Positions 11,603 to 24,205 are shown, counted from the stretch's first letter. The stretch: 64,000 nt of DNA from Nageia nagi (GCA_050084985.1 JBITNC010000001.1:36890001-36954000); one strand, 5' to 3'. The notes: generated by a model from the letters alone, not told the origin. Numbers and translations: made by a program.

Positions 11603-12566
11603 TGTTTGACCCTTGGAGCCCTATTAATGTGTCGACATCGACTCATTTCTACATAATAGTGGTAGCTCTTCTTAAAATAAGTAAACATAATGTTTATCAA
11701 CCACCATTACTCTAATTACTAACATTTACAATAGAGATCATAAATATTGCAGAGAAGTAGATAGCAGTTGATAGAGCATAATACCAAATTGTACTAATCA
11801 ATGTGCAATCAAATAATTACTTAATTAGCTATAGTGTTATTTTCAATCAGCTACAGGGTTAAAGAAAGAGCAATCAATGACATGTCAAAGGGATTATGGC
11901 TCTATGGACATGATTAATAAAAAATTACAAATTTTTAGATGGTTATGTTGATTAGTACTTATTCATTGTGTAATCTAGCATAGTTGTTATTCAATGCTAG
12001 TAATTATATATATTAATGAAACCCAACCACCTAAGGAAGGGAGGAAGTTGTATAAGTAGCTAGCTTTTAGAAATAAAAAAGATCAAATATTTTAGTAAAT
12101 TTTCCTAAATCTATAAAGAGCTATTCACATATGATAATACAATAGGTAATGCTTTGCTCTCTTGTAATGAAGTGGTTGTCTATTGCTTTTGTGGATGTTA
12201 TATGTAAATATTTTCTTCAAATTATGGTTGTGTGTTATGATTGCAAGACCCTAGGTGCAGGATAGGTTTTTATTCTTAATATTTGGCTATGGATTGTTTC
12301 CTATGCTACAATGCTTGGGTTGTAAATTTTCTATTTTAGCTATTTATTTACTTATCTCTTTTCTATAACTCTTTATCTTTTTTATTTCTTTTCTATTACT
12401 TGTAATCTTAAATATAGATAGAAACTAGCCTATAAATCGAAGATTAAGTAGAAAACCAACACAAGCACATCACCACCACTTTTTTCTTTTTCAAGGAATC
12501 TACTATTACGAGCAGTGGAGAAATTGACTATACCAAACCCTTGAGGTTACACTATACTAATCAATA
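11603..12566 (+). repeat. LTR shared by elements A and B
   Basis: About 964 bp, from TGTTTGACCC to TAATCAATA. It matches the B 3' LTR (about 41692-42679) and, inverted, the C LTR (45582-46575) over its length. For example, ATTGCAAGACCC near 12242 recurs near 42360, with GATTGTTTCCTATGC-type text after it. The left edge is judged from TG plus shared similarity and could be off by tens of bases. It serves as 3' LTR for A and 5' LTR for B. Confidence 0.7.
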
Positions 12567-13860
12567 ACCACCTCCTTCCAAACCTATTTATCCAAAATTA
12601 GGTACTAGCTTTACCTACTCCTACATCTGCTAGTGCTAGTTAAGATGTTAAATCTCAAGAAGAGGAAAGAATAAGGCATTTAGAGGTAGCTATCAAAAAC
12701 CTTACCAATAAGTTCACTTTGCAAGAAAGAAAGAATTAAGATTTTAATTATAAAAGATATGATAACCAGTGTCAACCCAGATTCAAGCCCAAGATGAACC
12801 AGCTAGAATAGTTAAGCATCCCCAAAATAATTGAAAATGTTGTTATGAAGAGTTATATAAAAAGTGTTTCTTTGGGCATTACATAATGGTGTTTGCCATG
12901 TTTAGCTTCTCATTTTCTAGATTCATATGTAGTTTATCAATATTAGTATTTGAGATTACATTTTGACCGTATGGTGGAACCTGCATCATATCTCATTATT
13001 GATCTCACAATGGTAAATTTTTAACTTCCAAGATATGCTAAAGAACAAGCTAATTATGTTCAAACTAGAGTTACTTCTTCAATAATTCCAAAGCAACAAG
13101 GCTCCCTTATTCTAGCCTTAGAATCAACAATATCAATTACTAGTAAATTTGGGTAATATTTTCTAGTATTTGGTTAATATTTCTCAAAATTTGGATATTA
13201 ATATCCCGATTGAAACAAACCTTGCTATAGTAAAAAAGGAAGTCTCAAAGAAGGAGAGATCTAGTATGTTGAGGTATTATTTTATTACTGATTATCATAA
13301 ATAAAAGGCCACTCAATAATTTAGAACACACCAACAAGAAAAATCAAGTAAGTTTATTCTATATGCTCCACACAATATTATGGAAGAACTAAATAAAACT
13401 CCTTCTAAGATGACTTTATTTGATGTATTAAAGATACCAGGTCAATTAGATCTTTTGCAAGAAGCTTTAAAATTAAGAAATAGTAAAAAGAATGTAAATG
13501 AAAGAAATTCCATCTTTGTAATATTTGATGATGTCCCTCCTACTCCAATGGATATAAGAAGACCTCCACCATTCTATCTATCTATAAGATTAGAAGGTTG
13601 GGTAGTAAATAACTATATGATAGATATGGAAGCTATAATAATTGTGATCCATAAAATTATTGCAAATAAAATAAAATTATATATTACTAGATATATTGAT
13701 AGTGTTATACAATTAGATTCTTCCTTTATAGATGTTGTTAGTAGTGTTAAAGGATTCCCAATAAATTTAAATGCATTTCTTGATATTTATGTTATCCAAG
13801 ATATAATTTTGGTTGATCTTTCAACTTTGTTTAGAATATATCTTTTCAAATAATTCATCA
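12567..13860 (+). pseudogene. gag C-terminal part and protease of element B
   Basis: 12567-13050 corresponds to A 1089-1560 and includes the degenerate knuckle CLPCLASHFLDS. The largest open stretch, 13380-13853 (157 codons), begins MEELNKTPSKMTLFDVLKIP and continues into the protease-like RLEGWVVNNYMIDMEA and LDIYVIQDIILVDLS. The DTG triad reads DME. There is a clean match to A 1930-2406. Confidence 0.65.
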
Positions 13861-14165
13861 CTAAATTGAGAGGGTACTCAGCTTTAGACTATACTCATCT
13901 TCTACTTCTCTTCCAAGATAAATAAATAAAAATTTTGAATGAAGGCATCAAAAGTGTCCATCTTAAGAAGATCATAGAATAAAATTATATAAATGGTCCC
14001 CAACCTATAGAAATATTTGAAAGGGAAACACTTAGAAAATCACTACTGATAATTGGTTTTCTTTTAGCAAATGATTTAAATTATCAGGTCACAGATGTTG
14101 GCATAGCTAATTATTATTTATATGAAAATATTTAATCAATATCAATTATAGTTGAAAAAGAATAT

Positions 14166-14552
14166 GAGATATGGATAAAATACTTTGATGGATCTAGATG
14201 TAAGCATGGATGTGGAGCTAGAGTTGTATTCAAATCTTCAAAGAGACATATGAAAATATTCTCTTTCATATTCATATGGATTTGTACAAATAATGCTTTT
14301 AAGTATGAAACCCTTTATTTAGGTTTATTTAAAGTAATCAATATAGGTATCAAATGCCTAATTTTATATGGTGATTTAGAACTAGTCATAAAGTAAATTA
14401 GAAACTAGATTAGTGCAAAATATCATTATCTAAAGACCTATAAGAATAGAGTTTAGAATTTATTAGAGTCATTAGTGGCTATCAATTTTATATCTATTCT
14501 TAGAAGGTACAACCAAAGAGCTGATGCACTTGTAGGAAGAGGGGTACAATAT
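14166..14552 (+). pseudogene. extra RNase H of element B, upstream of RT
   Basis: Reads IKYFDGSRCKHGCGARVVFK, TNNAFKYETLYLGL, LYGDLELVIK, stop, IRN, and RADALVGRGVQY. It is better preserved than the A copy: Asp of FDG, Glu of YET, Asp of YGD and Asp of ADAL are all present, which are the four carboxylates expected of RNase HI. Two stops interrupt it. It lies between protease and RT, as in A. Confidence 0.82.
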
Positions 14553-14739
14553 AATCATGCTCATTATAAAAAAGGAGCACTTGGAGTTAAAGTTCAATGT
14601 AGACCTTTAGTACTTGATGCTACAAATTTTTAGCAAGTATTTGACTTTGATAAGCATATTATGAACTTCCTCTTAGATGAAGTAGTGGCTCACACTTTTG
14701 GTATTCAAAATACCTAATTATTTTTTAGAATTAGATGTT

Positions 14740-15600
14740 ATTTAACTCAAAAATAATGTTATACAAAGAGGATTACTCTTTCAAAATACTATTTGATTCT
14801 AAAGATGTCCAAAAGGTTAAATCATTGGCCATTCAAAAGAAAAATTATGTTGAACTAAAAATAGAACCTGGTAAATATATAAAGGTTGGTTCAGAGTATC
14901 TTGAAGAAGAAAAAGCTATTATGTCTTAAATTTATCTTGAATTTTTCAAAGTAATTACTTAAACTTATGATGATCTTAAAATATATAATAAAAATATCAT
15001 CCAACACATAATTGAGCTTGAACTAGATGTCAAATCATATAGGAAAAAACAAAGGTTAGTCAACCCAAAAATAAAGGAAGCTATGAAATAAGAATTGATC
15101 AAGTTGTTTGAATAAAAAATTATTTATCCTATCAAGAATCTAGTTTCTATTAGAAAAAAAGTGAAGAAATCAAACTCTATGTTGATTTTAGAAATTTGAA
15201 TCAAGTATATCTCAATTATAATTATTCTCTTCCACCTATGGAGAATATCCTGCATATAGTAGTCAAAGCTTACTATTTTTTAATGATTGGTGGTTACTCA
15301 AGATTTAACTAGATTTAGATGAAACATGAAGATCAATACAAAACTACATTTACAACCAAATGAGAGATATTTATTTTCAAAGAATGTCTTTTAGTCTTTC
15401 TAATGTGGGAGCTACTTTTAAAAGGGCCATGGATGATGCATTTGGTGAACTAATAAATAAAATTATACTAGCTTATCTGGATGATATTAGAGTATTATCT
15501 AAAAGCAAAAAGGATCATATGGAATATTTTAGATAAGTTTTTAAAAAATACATGAAATTTAGCATTTTAATTAATCCAAAAAAATAGTTTTTATATGGTT
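14740..15600 (+). pseudogene. reverse transcriptase of element B
   Basis: RT motifs: IKLYVDFRNLNQ, NYSLPPMENILHIVVKAYYF, MIGGYSRFN, MSFSLSNVGATFKRAMDDAF-like text, and AYLDDIRVLSK. The catalytic YLDD (about 15473-15487) is intact here, whereas the first catalytic Asp has become Gly (MIGG). A shows the opposite pattern. Part of the N-terminal RT present in A (VIYPIKHSSWVAHLV equivalent) is shortened near 15130. Frames are broken repeatedly. Confidence 0.8.
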
Positions 15601-16280
15601 AACTAAGGAAAATTACTTGGCCATATTATCTTAAAGGAAGGATTAGCAATGGATGTAAATAAAGTGAAAGCTATTAAAGCATTGCCACTCTCTTCTAATA
15701 AAAAAAACCTTACAATCATTCCTTTGTCAGATCAATTTTGTTAAAACATTTATTAATGATTTTTCAAAAATTATATCTCTAATCATGTCAATGATAAAGA
15801 AAGATGCTATATTCTCTTGATCAAGTGAAGCAAAACTAGCCTTTAAAAAAATTAAAAGGGCTATAATAGAAGCTCTTATGCTTAAATGTTAAATTATTTT
15901 ATCATGTACATGTATGAAGTAAATAGGAGTATTGTTGCAATTCTAACATAGAAATATGATAACAAAGAAGAACATTGATTGCCTTTCATAGCCAAACACT
16001 ACATAAACACTAGCAAAAGTACTTATTTATTGAAAAGAAAATGTTTTCCATAATGAAGGGATTGAATAAATTTAAGCATTGTCTCTCACAATAGAATCCT
16101 TGTATTTACTATCCATCTAGGTGTAAGAAATTATGTTACATAAGGAGAAATGGATAAAGAAAAGGCTAGTTGGATTACTAAAATAATAGAATATGATATA
16201 TAAATTAAGCTAACCAAGCTAATTAGAGGTAAGGATATCTATGAAAATATAGCTAAAGCTTCACATATGATCATTTTCAT
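15601..16280 (+). pseudogene. RT-linked RNase H of element B
   Basis: Corresponds to A 4160-4860: a LLGHIILKEGLAM connection segment, SFLCQINFVKTFINDFSKI, YFIMYMYEVNRSIVAILT, and a final TKLIRGKDIYENIAKASH. The family RNase H core is recognisable but has lost its catalytic Asp and contains frame breaks. Confidence 0.6.
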
Positions 16281-16369
16281 GAAGGATGAATAGCAATTCA
16301 ATGAAAAAAGTGATTAGATTAAACAAATTATTTTTAATTTTCAAACTAGTAAGTGTCCTGAAGCTCTCA

Positions 16370-17505
16370 ATAGATTTCAGAGAAAGAGATTAAAGTTGCA
16401 TGCCTTTAAGTTAATTATGATAGATGACCATCTATATAGAAATTATTTTGATAAAATCTTATTAAAATATGTGATAATGATGAATCTCAAAGAATATTGC
16501 ATGAATTTCATTATGTATTCTTTGGTAGGTATTATAGTGGACCAATTATAGTAGCAAAAATATTACAAGCTAGATATTATTAGCCCACCATATTTCAAGA
16601 TTTATTCAAGATTTCCTAGGAGTGTGATAAATGCAATAGATTCATATGAAAAAGAAGACAAGCTGCCATGCCTCTAAAACCTATGGTAGTTGAGGAACCC
16701 TTTCAACAATGGGATATGGATTTTATTAGTGTTATAAACTTAAATTAAGACATAAGTTTATCTTGACTACAAATGATTACTTCACTAGATGGTTAGAAGC
16801 TATGTTGTGTAAGAATGCAGATCAAGAAATAGTGATAGAAATGATCAAAAACATAATCACTTGCTTTGGCATCCCACAGATTATTATCTTAAAAAATGGA
16901 CTAGAATTTATTAGAGGTAACTTATCAAACTTTGTTGCCAAATCTAGGATATATATATTGACTATTCTCTTTAAATTATTACTCATAACCTAGATCATCA
17001 AAAGAATAATTGAAAGGAATCCTAGATAATGACACACACAATTGGAACTTGCATTGTAGGTAGATAGAATCAATATTAAATCAATAATCAAAACATCTCC
17101 ATATGCATTTGTATATGGTAAAATACCTATGTTGCCAATACATATTGAGTTACTAGCATTAAGAGTCTTGAAAAAAATGGAGGATCATGACTTTGAGCCA
17201 TTACAATCCAAGTATAAACAGGTCATAAAATTAGAGGAAGACTAGAATAAAGCATATAAATCATTTCAATATCATTAGCACATTGTCAAAAAATGGTTTG
17301 TGGACAAGGTGATATTGTCCTCAAATAGGATGAGGAAAGAGAAAATCTTGGAAGATACCAAAAATTTTATTCTTTATGGATAAGGCTTTATATCATCACT
17401 CAAGTCATGCAAAGTAATATGTTTAGATTGCAAGACATCATTGGGTTTCAAAAATTATCTATTCCCATTAACGGGATCTATTTGAAACATTACCAAGTGA
17501 TAAGG
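16370..17505 (+). pseudogene. integrase of element B
   Basis: Zinc domain near 16490-16640 (ILHEFHYVFFGRYYSGPI and ECDKCNRF). Core at 16690-17120 with WDMDFISVINLN (first Asp kept), NDYFTRWLEAMLCKNADQEI, HFGIP-like CFGIPQIIILKNGLEF (the second Asp is Lys, LKNG), and a shortened Glu region (the NLTQIIKRII equivalent is partly deleted). Tail 17150-17500 includes VVKKWFVDK and IVLK wording. Defective. Confidence 0.8.
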
Positions 17506-18029
17506 TGATCTTATAACACTTACTAGATATTGTATAGTGTAAATATATATATATTAAAAAGAGGCTTGTACATATTTTAGACATAGCTCCCAAGAAAGTA
17601 TATAGTCATTAATGCTCAGCATTAATTCAGCATCATTTAGAGTTAATGTTAATGCATTGCTCAACTGTCAGCTGAATAAGGCAACATTTAAGAAAATATT
17701 TCTTTAGATTTCTCAAATCATTGCATAGGTACCCCAAGTTAAATTTGACATGCTTCAAATTGACTCATCCAACTTATAATAACCCAATCCATACATTGCA
17801 TGGATCTCAAAATCCTTAAAAATTAATTACCATTAATAGAAGGCTCATAAACTTTGGATGAATAAACATCCTACATACCCTTTGACTCAACACTTAGCTA
17901 TTTTTGAGCATACCAAATTTTAGAGCTTATAGATTACAGAGCCAAATAGAGTAAGGATATAGAGAGTTGTATGACCTTGCATAGTGCGATTACAATCTCA
18001 AATGCAAATCAAAGGTTCTAATATGAGTG
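17506..18029 (+). other. spacer between integrase and ORF-X of element B
   Basis: Non-coding. It corresponds to A 6151-6756 with recognisable blocks (AGAGTTAATGTTAATGCATTGCTC). Nothing else seen. Confidence 0.45.
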
Positions 18030-21000
18030 CTAACATCATAACAACTTCTTAATATTTATTTATAGCTAAAATAGAGCAAGTGGATATTGACCTAATAGCC
18101 ATGCATAAAGAATATCTTGAGAATGCTTCAAGAGTGAATTGGAATGAGATGGAGGTAATGAATCACATTGATACATAGAGGGCCTATCCCAATCATATCC
18201 TTCTACAATACATAACACTTGAAGTTACCAGAAAAGGAAAATCATTAGCACACTCAAAGAGAGATGTCATAATTGACCATGGCCTAGATTATTATGTGCC
18301 TTATGAATCATTCATATGCCTCAAGCTATTATATTTAGTTGCATATAGGCATAACTAAAAAGGTTATCAGATAGGAATGTTCAAATACCAAGAAGAGGGA
18401 CATGAGTTAGAGCTAAAATTTGAAGTGATACTGGACTACTCCCTTGATTCTATTCTTCAAACATTTGTTGTTCCAACTGATTGGACCTTTTATATGAAAA
18501 AATAAATCAATTTAAAAAGAGATAAGAATGCATTCTATAGTAATAAATATGAGATGATAAACTAGATGATAAGATATACTAGGGGAACAAAGCAACACAA
18601 CTCTGGCTAAGCTATGAGATAGCCTTGTTTAAAAAAAAGAGGGATAGAGAAGTGTTGTAAGCATTGGTAGTTATTCTAGGAAATAAAATTCATAGTGAAG
18701 AAGATGAAGCCATGGAACATATGACTTATAATATCATGAAAGCTCACATCTGTTATAACTTTTCATCTTTCATTGCTAATAAAATAAAGAGATGTCTATT
18801 TAAAATTAAAAGATGAGAATTCAAACATTCTTCATATTTTTGGTGGCTCTTGACTTATCAAAATCTTGACAAACTTATAGAGGCAAGGTTGTCAATTTAA
18901 TCAGTGAATCCTAACATCAAACTAGTACCAATTGACTTGATAGTGCTAATTTTGAGTAAGTTGCAAAGATCATACTACAAGTTCATGGATAGATTCTATG
19001 TAATAATAGTACAAATTCTAATCAAAATACTCCTTAGCAGACTATGCAAAAATGCAATGCAGGAGCTATAAGGAGGAAATAAAGTCAATGAATGGTACTT
19101 TCTCAAAGATTACATTGTGATTATGAGGTATGGGTATTTTGAAAATCCCTTTTTCTTACCTAAATATGTAACCCTTTCGCTATATTCTATAGAAATAGAA
19201 AAACAAATTTGTACCATAGAAGCCAAGTATGGGTCCAAGGGTAGTTTTAAATCTATTGTACATATACCAGCTTCTACTAAAAATTTCACTCTTTTATAAG
19301 TAGGTTGTAAAGATAGCATAGCAAAATTCCTTGTACAAAATTTTAAATTAGATATAGCAAAAGTTCCATGGATGTATAATCCTTCAAGGGAAATGGTGAA
19401 AATAATGAGGTCAAATAAGAAACATTTAGCATTTGCCCATGATTATTGGCCTCATGTGAATATTTTGTAAATAAAACTAAATAAAAAGTAGGAATGTACC
19501 TTGAATGGAAACTTACACCTTAAACAAGGTTTGGATGACTCTTGAAGGGATAAAGAAATACAAGAACTAGAAAAGTAAATAGTAAGATTTTGCTCTCAAC
19601 CTATAATTCCTCACCTAGTTAACAGGTTTTGGGTGGGACCTCAATAAAATTTATTATTTCACAAAATTTAGATTTGAATATATAATAAAGATTAATCACA
19701 TTAGGAGCAAATTATTTGATAAATTTAGATATGATAGGTTTTGAGATGCTAAATATACCAACGATCCATTACTAGAATTAGGCCAACCTCTTCCTCTTAA
19801 TTTTTAAGGAGGATCAGTTATAGGAGTAAGGCAAGTAGAGGTTGCACAACCATCTAGCTTAATAGAGCCTGCAAAGAAGGGAGAACAAAATTCTTCAGAT
19901 ATTGCTACCACTTCCTAGGAGTCTTCTTCAAAAAAGAGAAGGAGAATTCAACTCTTTGCTCAGAAATAAGAAACCTCAAAGAAGGAGGAAAAACTAGTAA
20001 AGAAGCCTTGCATCACTCAACCAAGATCACAAAGGACTACGTCTCCATATTCAAAAAATATAGAAAAAAACTTTAGAAGTTATGATAAAAGAGGTAAAAA
20101 ATTTTGATATAGAGGAATTTTAAGAACCTTAGAACATAGATATTGGTGCTCAATAAGAAGTCTCAAAGAAAAAAGAAACCTCAAAAAAGGAATGCATGTA
20201 ATTTTAACAAGGCAGGGGGAATGTACTTGAAGCTAGTAGATTTGTAGTAGCTGCACCCAAAGGTGGACTAGCCAATGACAATGATAATGAATCTAGAAGG
20301 AAAAGAAACTCTAACCTCAATGGATAAAGATGATGATGATGATAATAAGATCATGGAGGAGGTAGAGAAAGAAATAGAAATTCAAGATTCTATGCCTCCA
20401 AAGCAGTTAGAACCTACACAATAAGTCATTGCATCTACTTTAGGTGTAATTACTTCTCATTTTTTAATTGCTTTAGCCTTCCAAGAGAAGATTAAATCCA
20501 TTTTTTCTACATAAATTATAGAGCCTATGATTGAGAAACTTTTGTTAATAAGCTTTCTATGCTCTTTGAGCAATAGTCAAGAATTTTGAGAAAAATAATA
20601 AAGGTAAAAGATATTAAGATAATGCAGATGCCTTTTAAAGAAGGATAACTAAACACTGTTCCATTAATAATAATTAATGTAAGTATGCAAAGTGCTTCGA
20701 TAATTGATTAGTTCAAATTTCTTGTAAATACTTCAATGGTAGTCGATAAAACTCTTTAGGTAATAAAAACTAAAATAGAAAAATTAAACAAAAAAATAGA
20801 TCAGTATAAGAAAGACTACTCCTTTAAAGGTAGAATAGTTGCCAAATTGTAGAATAAAAACAAAAACTTGATTGCAAAGCTTGATAAGTAAAATTCAAAA
20901 TTTGAGAAGAGCTTTACAATAATAAAGGCTAAGTTATATGGTGCAAATCAAATAATACAAGATGTTGAAACTTAGGCTACAGTCATAGATGCTCAAAAGG

Positions 21001-21350
21001 TCAAACAAGTTGGTCAAGCTACAAACTGTCATAGCAACTAATAAAGTACATCTGATGATAATTCAAAATTATTGTTGCTCATAAAAGGATTCAAAAAATC
21101 CTTAGTAGAGTAAGTCAAAGACATAATGGTGATATTATCACACTTGCATCTATTAAAAAAAATGCACTACAAGTAATTAAAAATTTCAACACACAGACCA
21201 TTCATTTTAAAGAAAATGCAGAGCTAGTTAAGAGTCCTAACTAAGAAAGATATAGTGATTATTACTTCCATACCAAGATAATTGTATTTAAAAAGGATCC
21301 GAGATATATGTGAACTTCAAAATTTGGTGCTCAACATGGACATTGGTAAA
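18030..21350 (+). pseudogene. ORF-X of element B (main part)
   Basis: Parallel to A 6757-10110. The reading gives QVDIDLIAMHKEYLENASRV, YYVPYESF, KGYQIGMFK, an open antiparallel-free stretch 19117-19299 (RYGYFENPFFLPKYVTLSLY), FKLDIAKVPWMYNPSREMVK, a DDDD run near 20330, then Lys/Leu/Ile heptad-like text. The peptides match A more strikingly than the DNA in several places, which supports past protein-level constraint. It is interrupted at 21351-21355 by insertion of E and resumes at 40361. Confidence 0.6.
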
Positions 21351-21355
21351 CACCA

Positions 21356-21757
21356 TGTTAAGATCCCACATCCTAACATTTTAATGTTAGTATTAGTATT
21401 TTATTTAATTGTTGGCCTATATTGTAAACCGTAATATTATGATTGTAAGGGTAGGGTATGATTTTGCATTACTATTAGGGTTAGGGTTAGTTTATTATAA
21501 ATAGATAGAATTGTGTGGAGAAATGCATCTTGAACATTATTTTTCACTTTTGAGAGTTGTAAGAAGGTAGCCCCCTCAAAGCGACCTATGATTCTATTAC
21601 TATTCAGTAAAATCCTATCTTTATCTACTATTTTGTTTTCTATTTATCAATGCATGCTCTATTATTTCTATAGATAATTATCATTTTTCCTATTTCAAAT
21701 TGATATTCATTTTATTTTTATAATATTTTCCTCTTTTATAATTATAGCATCATAACA
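21356..21757 (+). repeat. 5' LTR of element E (402 bp)
   Basis: Starts TGTTAAGATCCCACATCC and ends ATCATAACA. The 3' LTR (39953-40355, 403 bp) aligns end to end at roughly 89% by eye. Near 21475-21505 it has TTAGGGTTAGGGTTAG followed by a TATA-box-like TTATAAATAG. Both are conserved in the other LTR and probably form the U3 core promoter. Confidence 0.92.
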
Positions 21758-21759
21758 TT

Positions 21760-21771
21760 TAGTATCAAAGG
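21760..21771 (+). promoter_or_regulatory. decayed initiator-tRNA-Met primer-binding site of E
   Basis: TAGTATCAAAGG lies two bases after the LTR. The canonical plant retrotransposon site complementary to initiator tRNA-Met is TGGTATCAGAGC. The differences are two G-to-A changes and one C-to-G. Confidence 0.65.
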
Positions 21772-22595
21772 TCTTTCCAAGGCCATTCTACTATAGGAAA
21801 ACAAAAATAAAAATAAAAATAAAAATTTCTTAAAGGTCTCAGCTAGAAACCCTGTATCGAGGGTTTTAAAATATCTAAGAGGATATATCATTTTTGGCTA
21901 AATACACTTGCTTATAAAGCTGTGTGAAGTGAGGTGCAAAAAACTTAACACTAATACCCAAACTTCAAATAGAACTCTACATGGAATTGGACTCCATGTA
22001 CTGAAAGGTACATCAAAAACTATCTAGGCTATAAACTAAAACTAGGTAGGAAGTTTTGTAGACTATTTGTAAACTATAGTGCACCAACAAGTGCCACTGA
22101 AAAGTTACTTATCATAGAAGCCATGTTTGTAGCCTCTTTCCTTGCAAAATTTGGATAGGAAAGGTGTTTAGACAAGCCTAGAGAGTAGATAATCATTACC
22201 CTAGAATTATTTCTTCACATAAAAAATATTGATTCAAGAAGCAGAATGTATGAGATGTAGTTTTTTAGATTCACCAAAAATAAAGATTTAGAGGTAGTAA
22301 AAACTTCAAATCTAAATAGCTAAAAATTTATACCATTCCAACAATTTTTAACAAAATAAGACAAACCTATAGATGTAAAAAAAATAAAAGTCTAGGGGTC
22401 CAAAAATCATCATCGGGAGACCTAGCCCATTATGATCATCTTTTTGAGCTAATCATTTCGATATATTACATCTATAAATTTTTTTGGGTACTACTAAAAA
22501 TAGTAGTTTTTAAAAATAATAGTTTTCAAAAATATCAGCTTTAGAAATAATAGTTTCTAAAAATAGCACTTGAAATAAGATCTCAAACATCAACA
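21772..22595 (+). other. leader of element E
   Basis: No confident coding sequence between the primer-binding site and gag. Short A/T repeats occur (AAAAATAAAAATAAAAATAA near 21803, and AATAGTTT repeats near 22500-22560). Confidence 0.4.
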
Positions 22596-23633
22596 CAAGT
22601 TGATCCTACTATGATGATATTTCAAACTATGATCCAAAAAATGGGAGATACACTTACTAGTACATTTAAGGTAAAAATTTGACAAATAAAACCCAAATAT
22701 AGACCTTTGATAGTAAATGTGATAGTGTTTAACTAAATTTTAGCTATACCAATAATGCATCCAGTTCACAGCAATCAAGGCATTTAAAAAATCCATAAGG
22801 ATATCATCATAACTTTCAGATCCAATAAGGTGGTTTTATTCTTCTATGCACAACCAAATTAGATTTTCCTTAATTTGATAGAGATAATTCCACTAGCTAG
22901 ATTTATAAGACTAGATAGTATTTCACATTGAACCAAATCTCAGAGGATTTGAAAGTGCACATGGCAACTTTTTATTTGGACTATGAGGCTCTCCAATGGC
23001 ACCAGTGGTACACAAATATGCATCTTGCTCCTTCATGAGATGAATTTGCTCAAAAATTATTTATCTATTTTGGTCCTAATCACTATGAAGATTTCATAGG
23101 GGCATTGATCAAGTTATATCAAACTACCATAGTCAAAGAATACCAAAATTAGTTTGAAAAATTGGCAAATCACATAGAGGGCTTGGATGATACATTTTTT
23201 ATAAGTTATTTTATTAGTGGATTAAAGAAAGAAATTAAATTAGAGGTCAAAATATTTAATCCCAAAACTATGATGGATGTTATTACCTTAGCAAAACTCG
23301 TTGAAGATAAAGCCAATGCTAATAAATGAAATGCAAGACCTCCATTCATTAAAACACATAATATTTCTTATTCCTTTAATAACACAAGTGCGCCACCATC
23401 AAATCACATAATGCAAACTAAGAAGTTAGCATGGAAGAAAATGGAAGAGCATCGAAAGAAGGGCTTGTGCTATAATTATGATAAAAAATTTATTCATGGT
23501 CATTATTGTACGCAACAAAAGTTATATTTGCTTGATGCTGATGCTCCTAGTGAGGAGAAATATGAGAGTGCATCTAAAAAAGCTATATAAAAATTTTATA
23601 TGAGAAGGCCCCAATTATCTCTTACAATGCATT
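22596..23633 (+). pseudogene. gag of chromovirus E
   Basis: Chromoviral Gag. Readable pieces are LDFP, YFTLNQISEDLKVHMATFYL, EALQWHQWYTNMHL, DEFAQKLFIYFGPNHYEDFI, GALIKLYQT, EYQN, FEKLANHIEGLDDTFFISYF, ISGLKKEIKLEV and a knuckle-like CYNYDKKFIHGHYC (normally CX2CX9HX4C-type; the second Cys is Tyr). It ends KLYLLDADAPSEEKYESA. Stops sit mainly at Gln/Arg/Trp codons. F is inserted after the codons NALV, and the reading continues as GITTPQTMKVK at 32063. Confidence 0.85.
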
Positions 23634-23883
23634 AGTACTGTTAACACATAAAAATGATTTTATGCTTTTAAATCAATGAATTAATGAAATATGCTTGGCT
23701 TAACTATATGTCTTGAATGAATTAAAGTGATAATATCAATGTTTGGCTTGAATATGAATATTGCATGGTTTATCTTGAATATTGCATGGATTATCTTGTT
23801 TATTGGTATGTTTATCTTAAATCTTGTGAATTAACCTTATTTATGTGGATGCACGCCGACCTATGGGCGGTATTACCTATATC

Positions 23884-23893
23884 TATATAAATA
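23884..23893 (+). promoter_or_regulatory. TATA box in the 5' LTR of F
   Basis: TATATAAATA followed by AGGG, about 245 bp into the LTR and repeated at the same offset in the 3' LTR. A plausible U3 core promoter giving sense transcripts of F. Confidence 0.6.
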
Positions 23894-24112
23894 AGGGATC
23901 TAATAGTAAGTCCACAAAAACAAGGATACACATGATCCCGCGTATGGTCTTGTAAGTGGCTACCCCCTAAGGTATCTCTTGGTACCGCCTACAAGGCTGT
24001 GGTTTGTGTGCTTCCTTGCGCGAGCTCTCCTGACATCTGCGATCAATTCTGATATTATACTGCTATCTGAGATATCTATACTGAAGAACTGGACCTAACT
24101 GAGAGGTCAAAG

Positions 24113-24205
24113 CTATCAAGATAAGGCCACCGACGCTCCTTTGTGAACGGAATAACACCGTCGGCGCTCTTATATCACTGAAACGGATCGCCCGCAGTCC
24201 TCTTT
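24113..24205. repeat. GC-rich dyad cluster in F 5' LTR
   Basis: Three related sites stand in 90 bp: CCACCGACGCTCC, ACACCGTCGGCGCTC and GGATCGCCCGCAGTCC. They are diverged forms of a consensus near GGACCGCCCGCGGTCC, an imperfect palindrome repeated across F. The counterpart in the 3' LTR is 31705-31795. Confidence 0.65.

Larger units (their letters stand above)
1..12566 (+). mobile_element. element A: degenerate Tat-like Ty3/gypsy retrotransposon
   Basis: A full-length but badly decayed LTR retrotransposon. Read through stops and frameshifts, the interior gives gag, protease, a plant-type RNase H, RT, a second RNase H, integrase, a long unknown ORF and a repeat-bearing 3' UTR, then an LTR at about 11603-12566. 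The integrase after RT identifies Ty3/gypsy. The extra RNase H and the gag and integrase-tail style point to the Tat group (inference). Element B repeats the same order, which makes the domain calls much safer than one copy would. Coding potential is lost throughout. Confidence 0.85.
12567..21355 (+). mobile_element. element B (left part): second Tat-like copy, split by E
   Basis: Starts directly after the shared LTR and continues to the E insertion. The remainder of B is 40361-42679. Its order matches A: gag C-terminal part, protease, plant-type RNase H, RT, RNase H, integrase, ORF-X. The first interior bases of B correspond to about position 1088 of A, so roughly 1 kb (leader and N-terminal gag) is missing. 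A and B are similar but clearly diverged, so they are old copies, not a recent duplication. Confidence 0.8.

Noticed and set aside
21475-21492. Interstitial telomere repeat
   Set aside because: Only two and a half TTAGGG units, the plant telomere unit is TTTAGGG, and it sits at the same LTR position in both copies, so it is an LTR motif.
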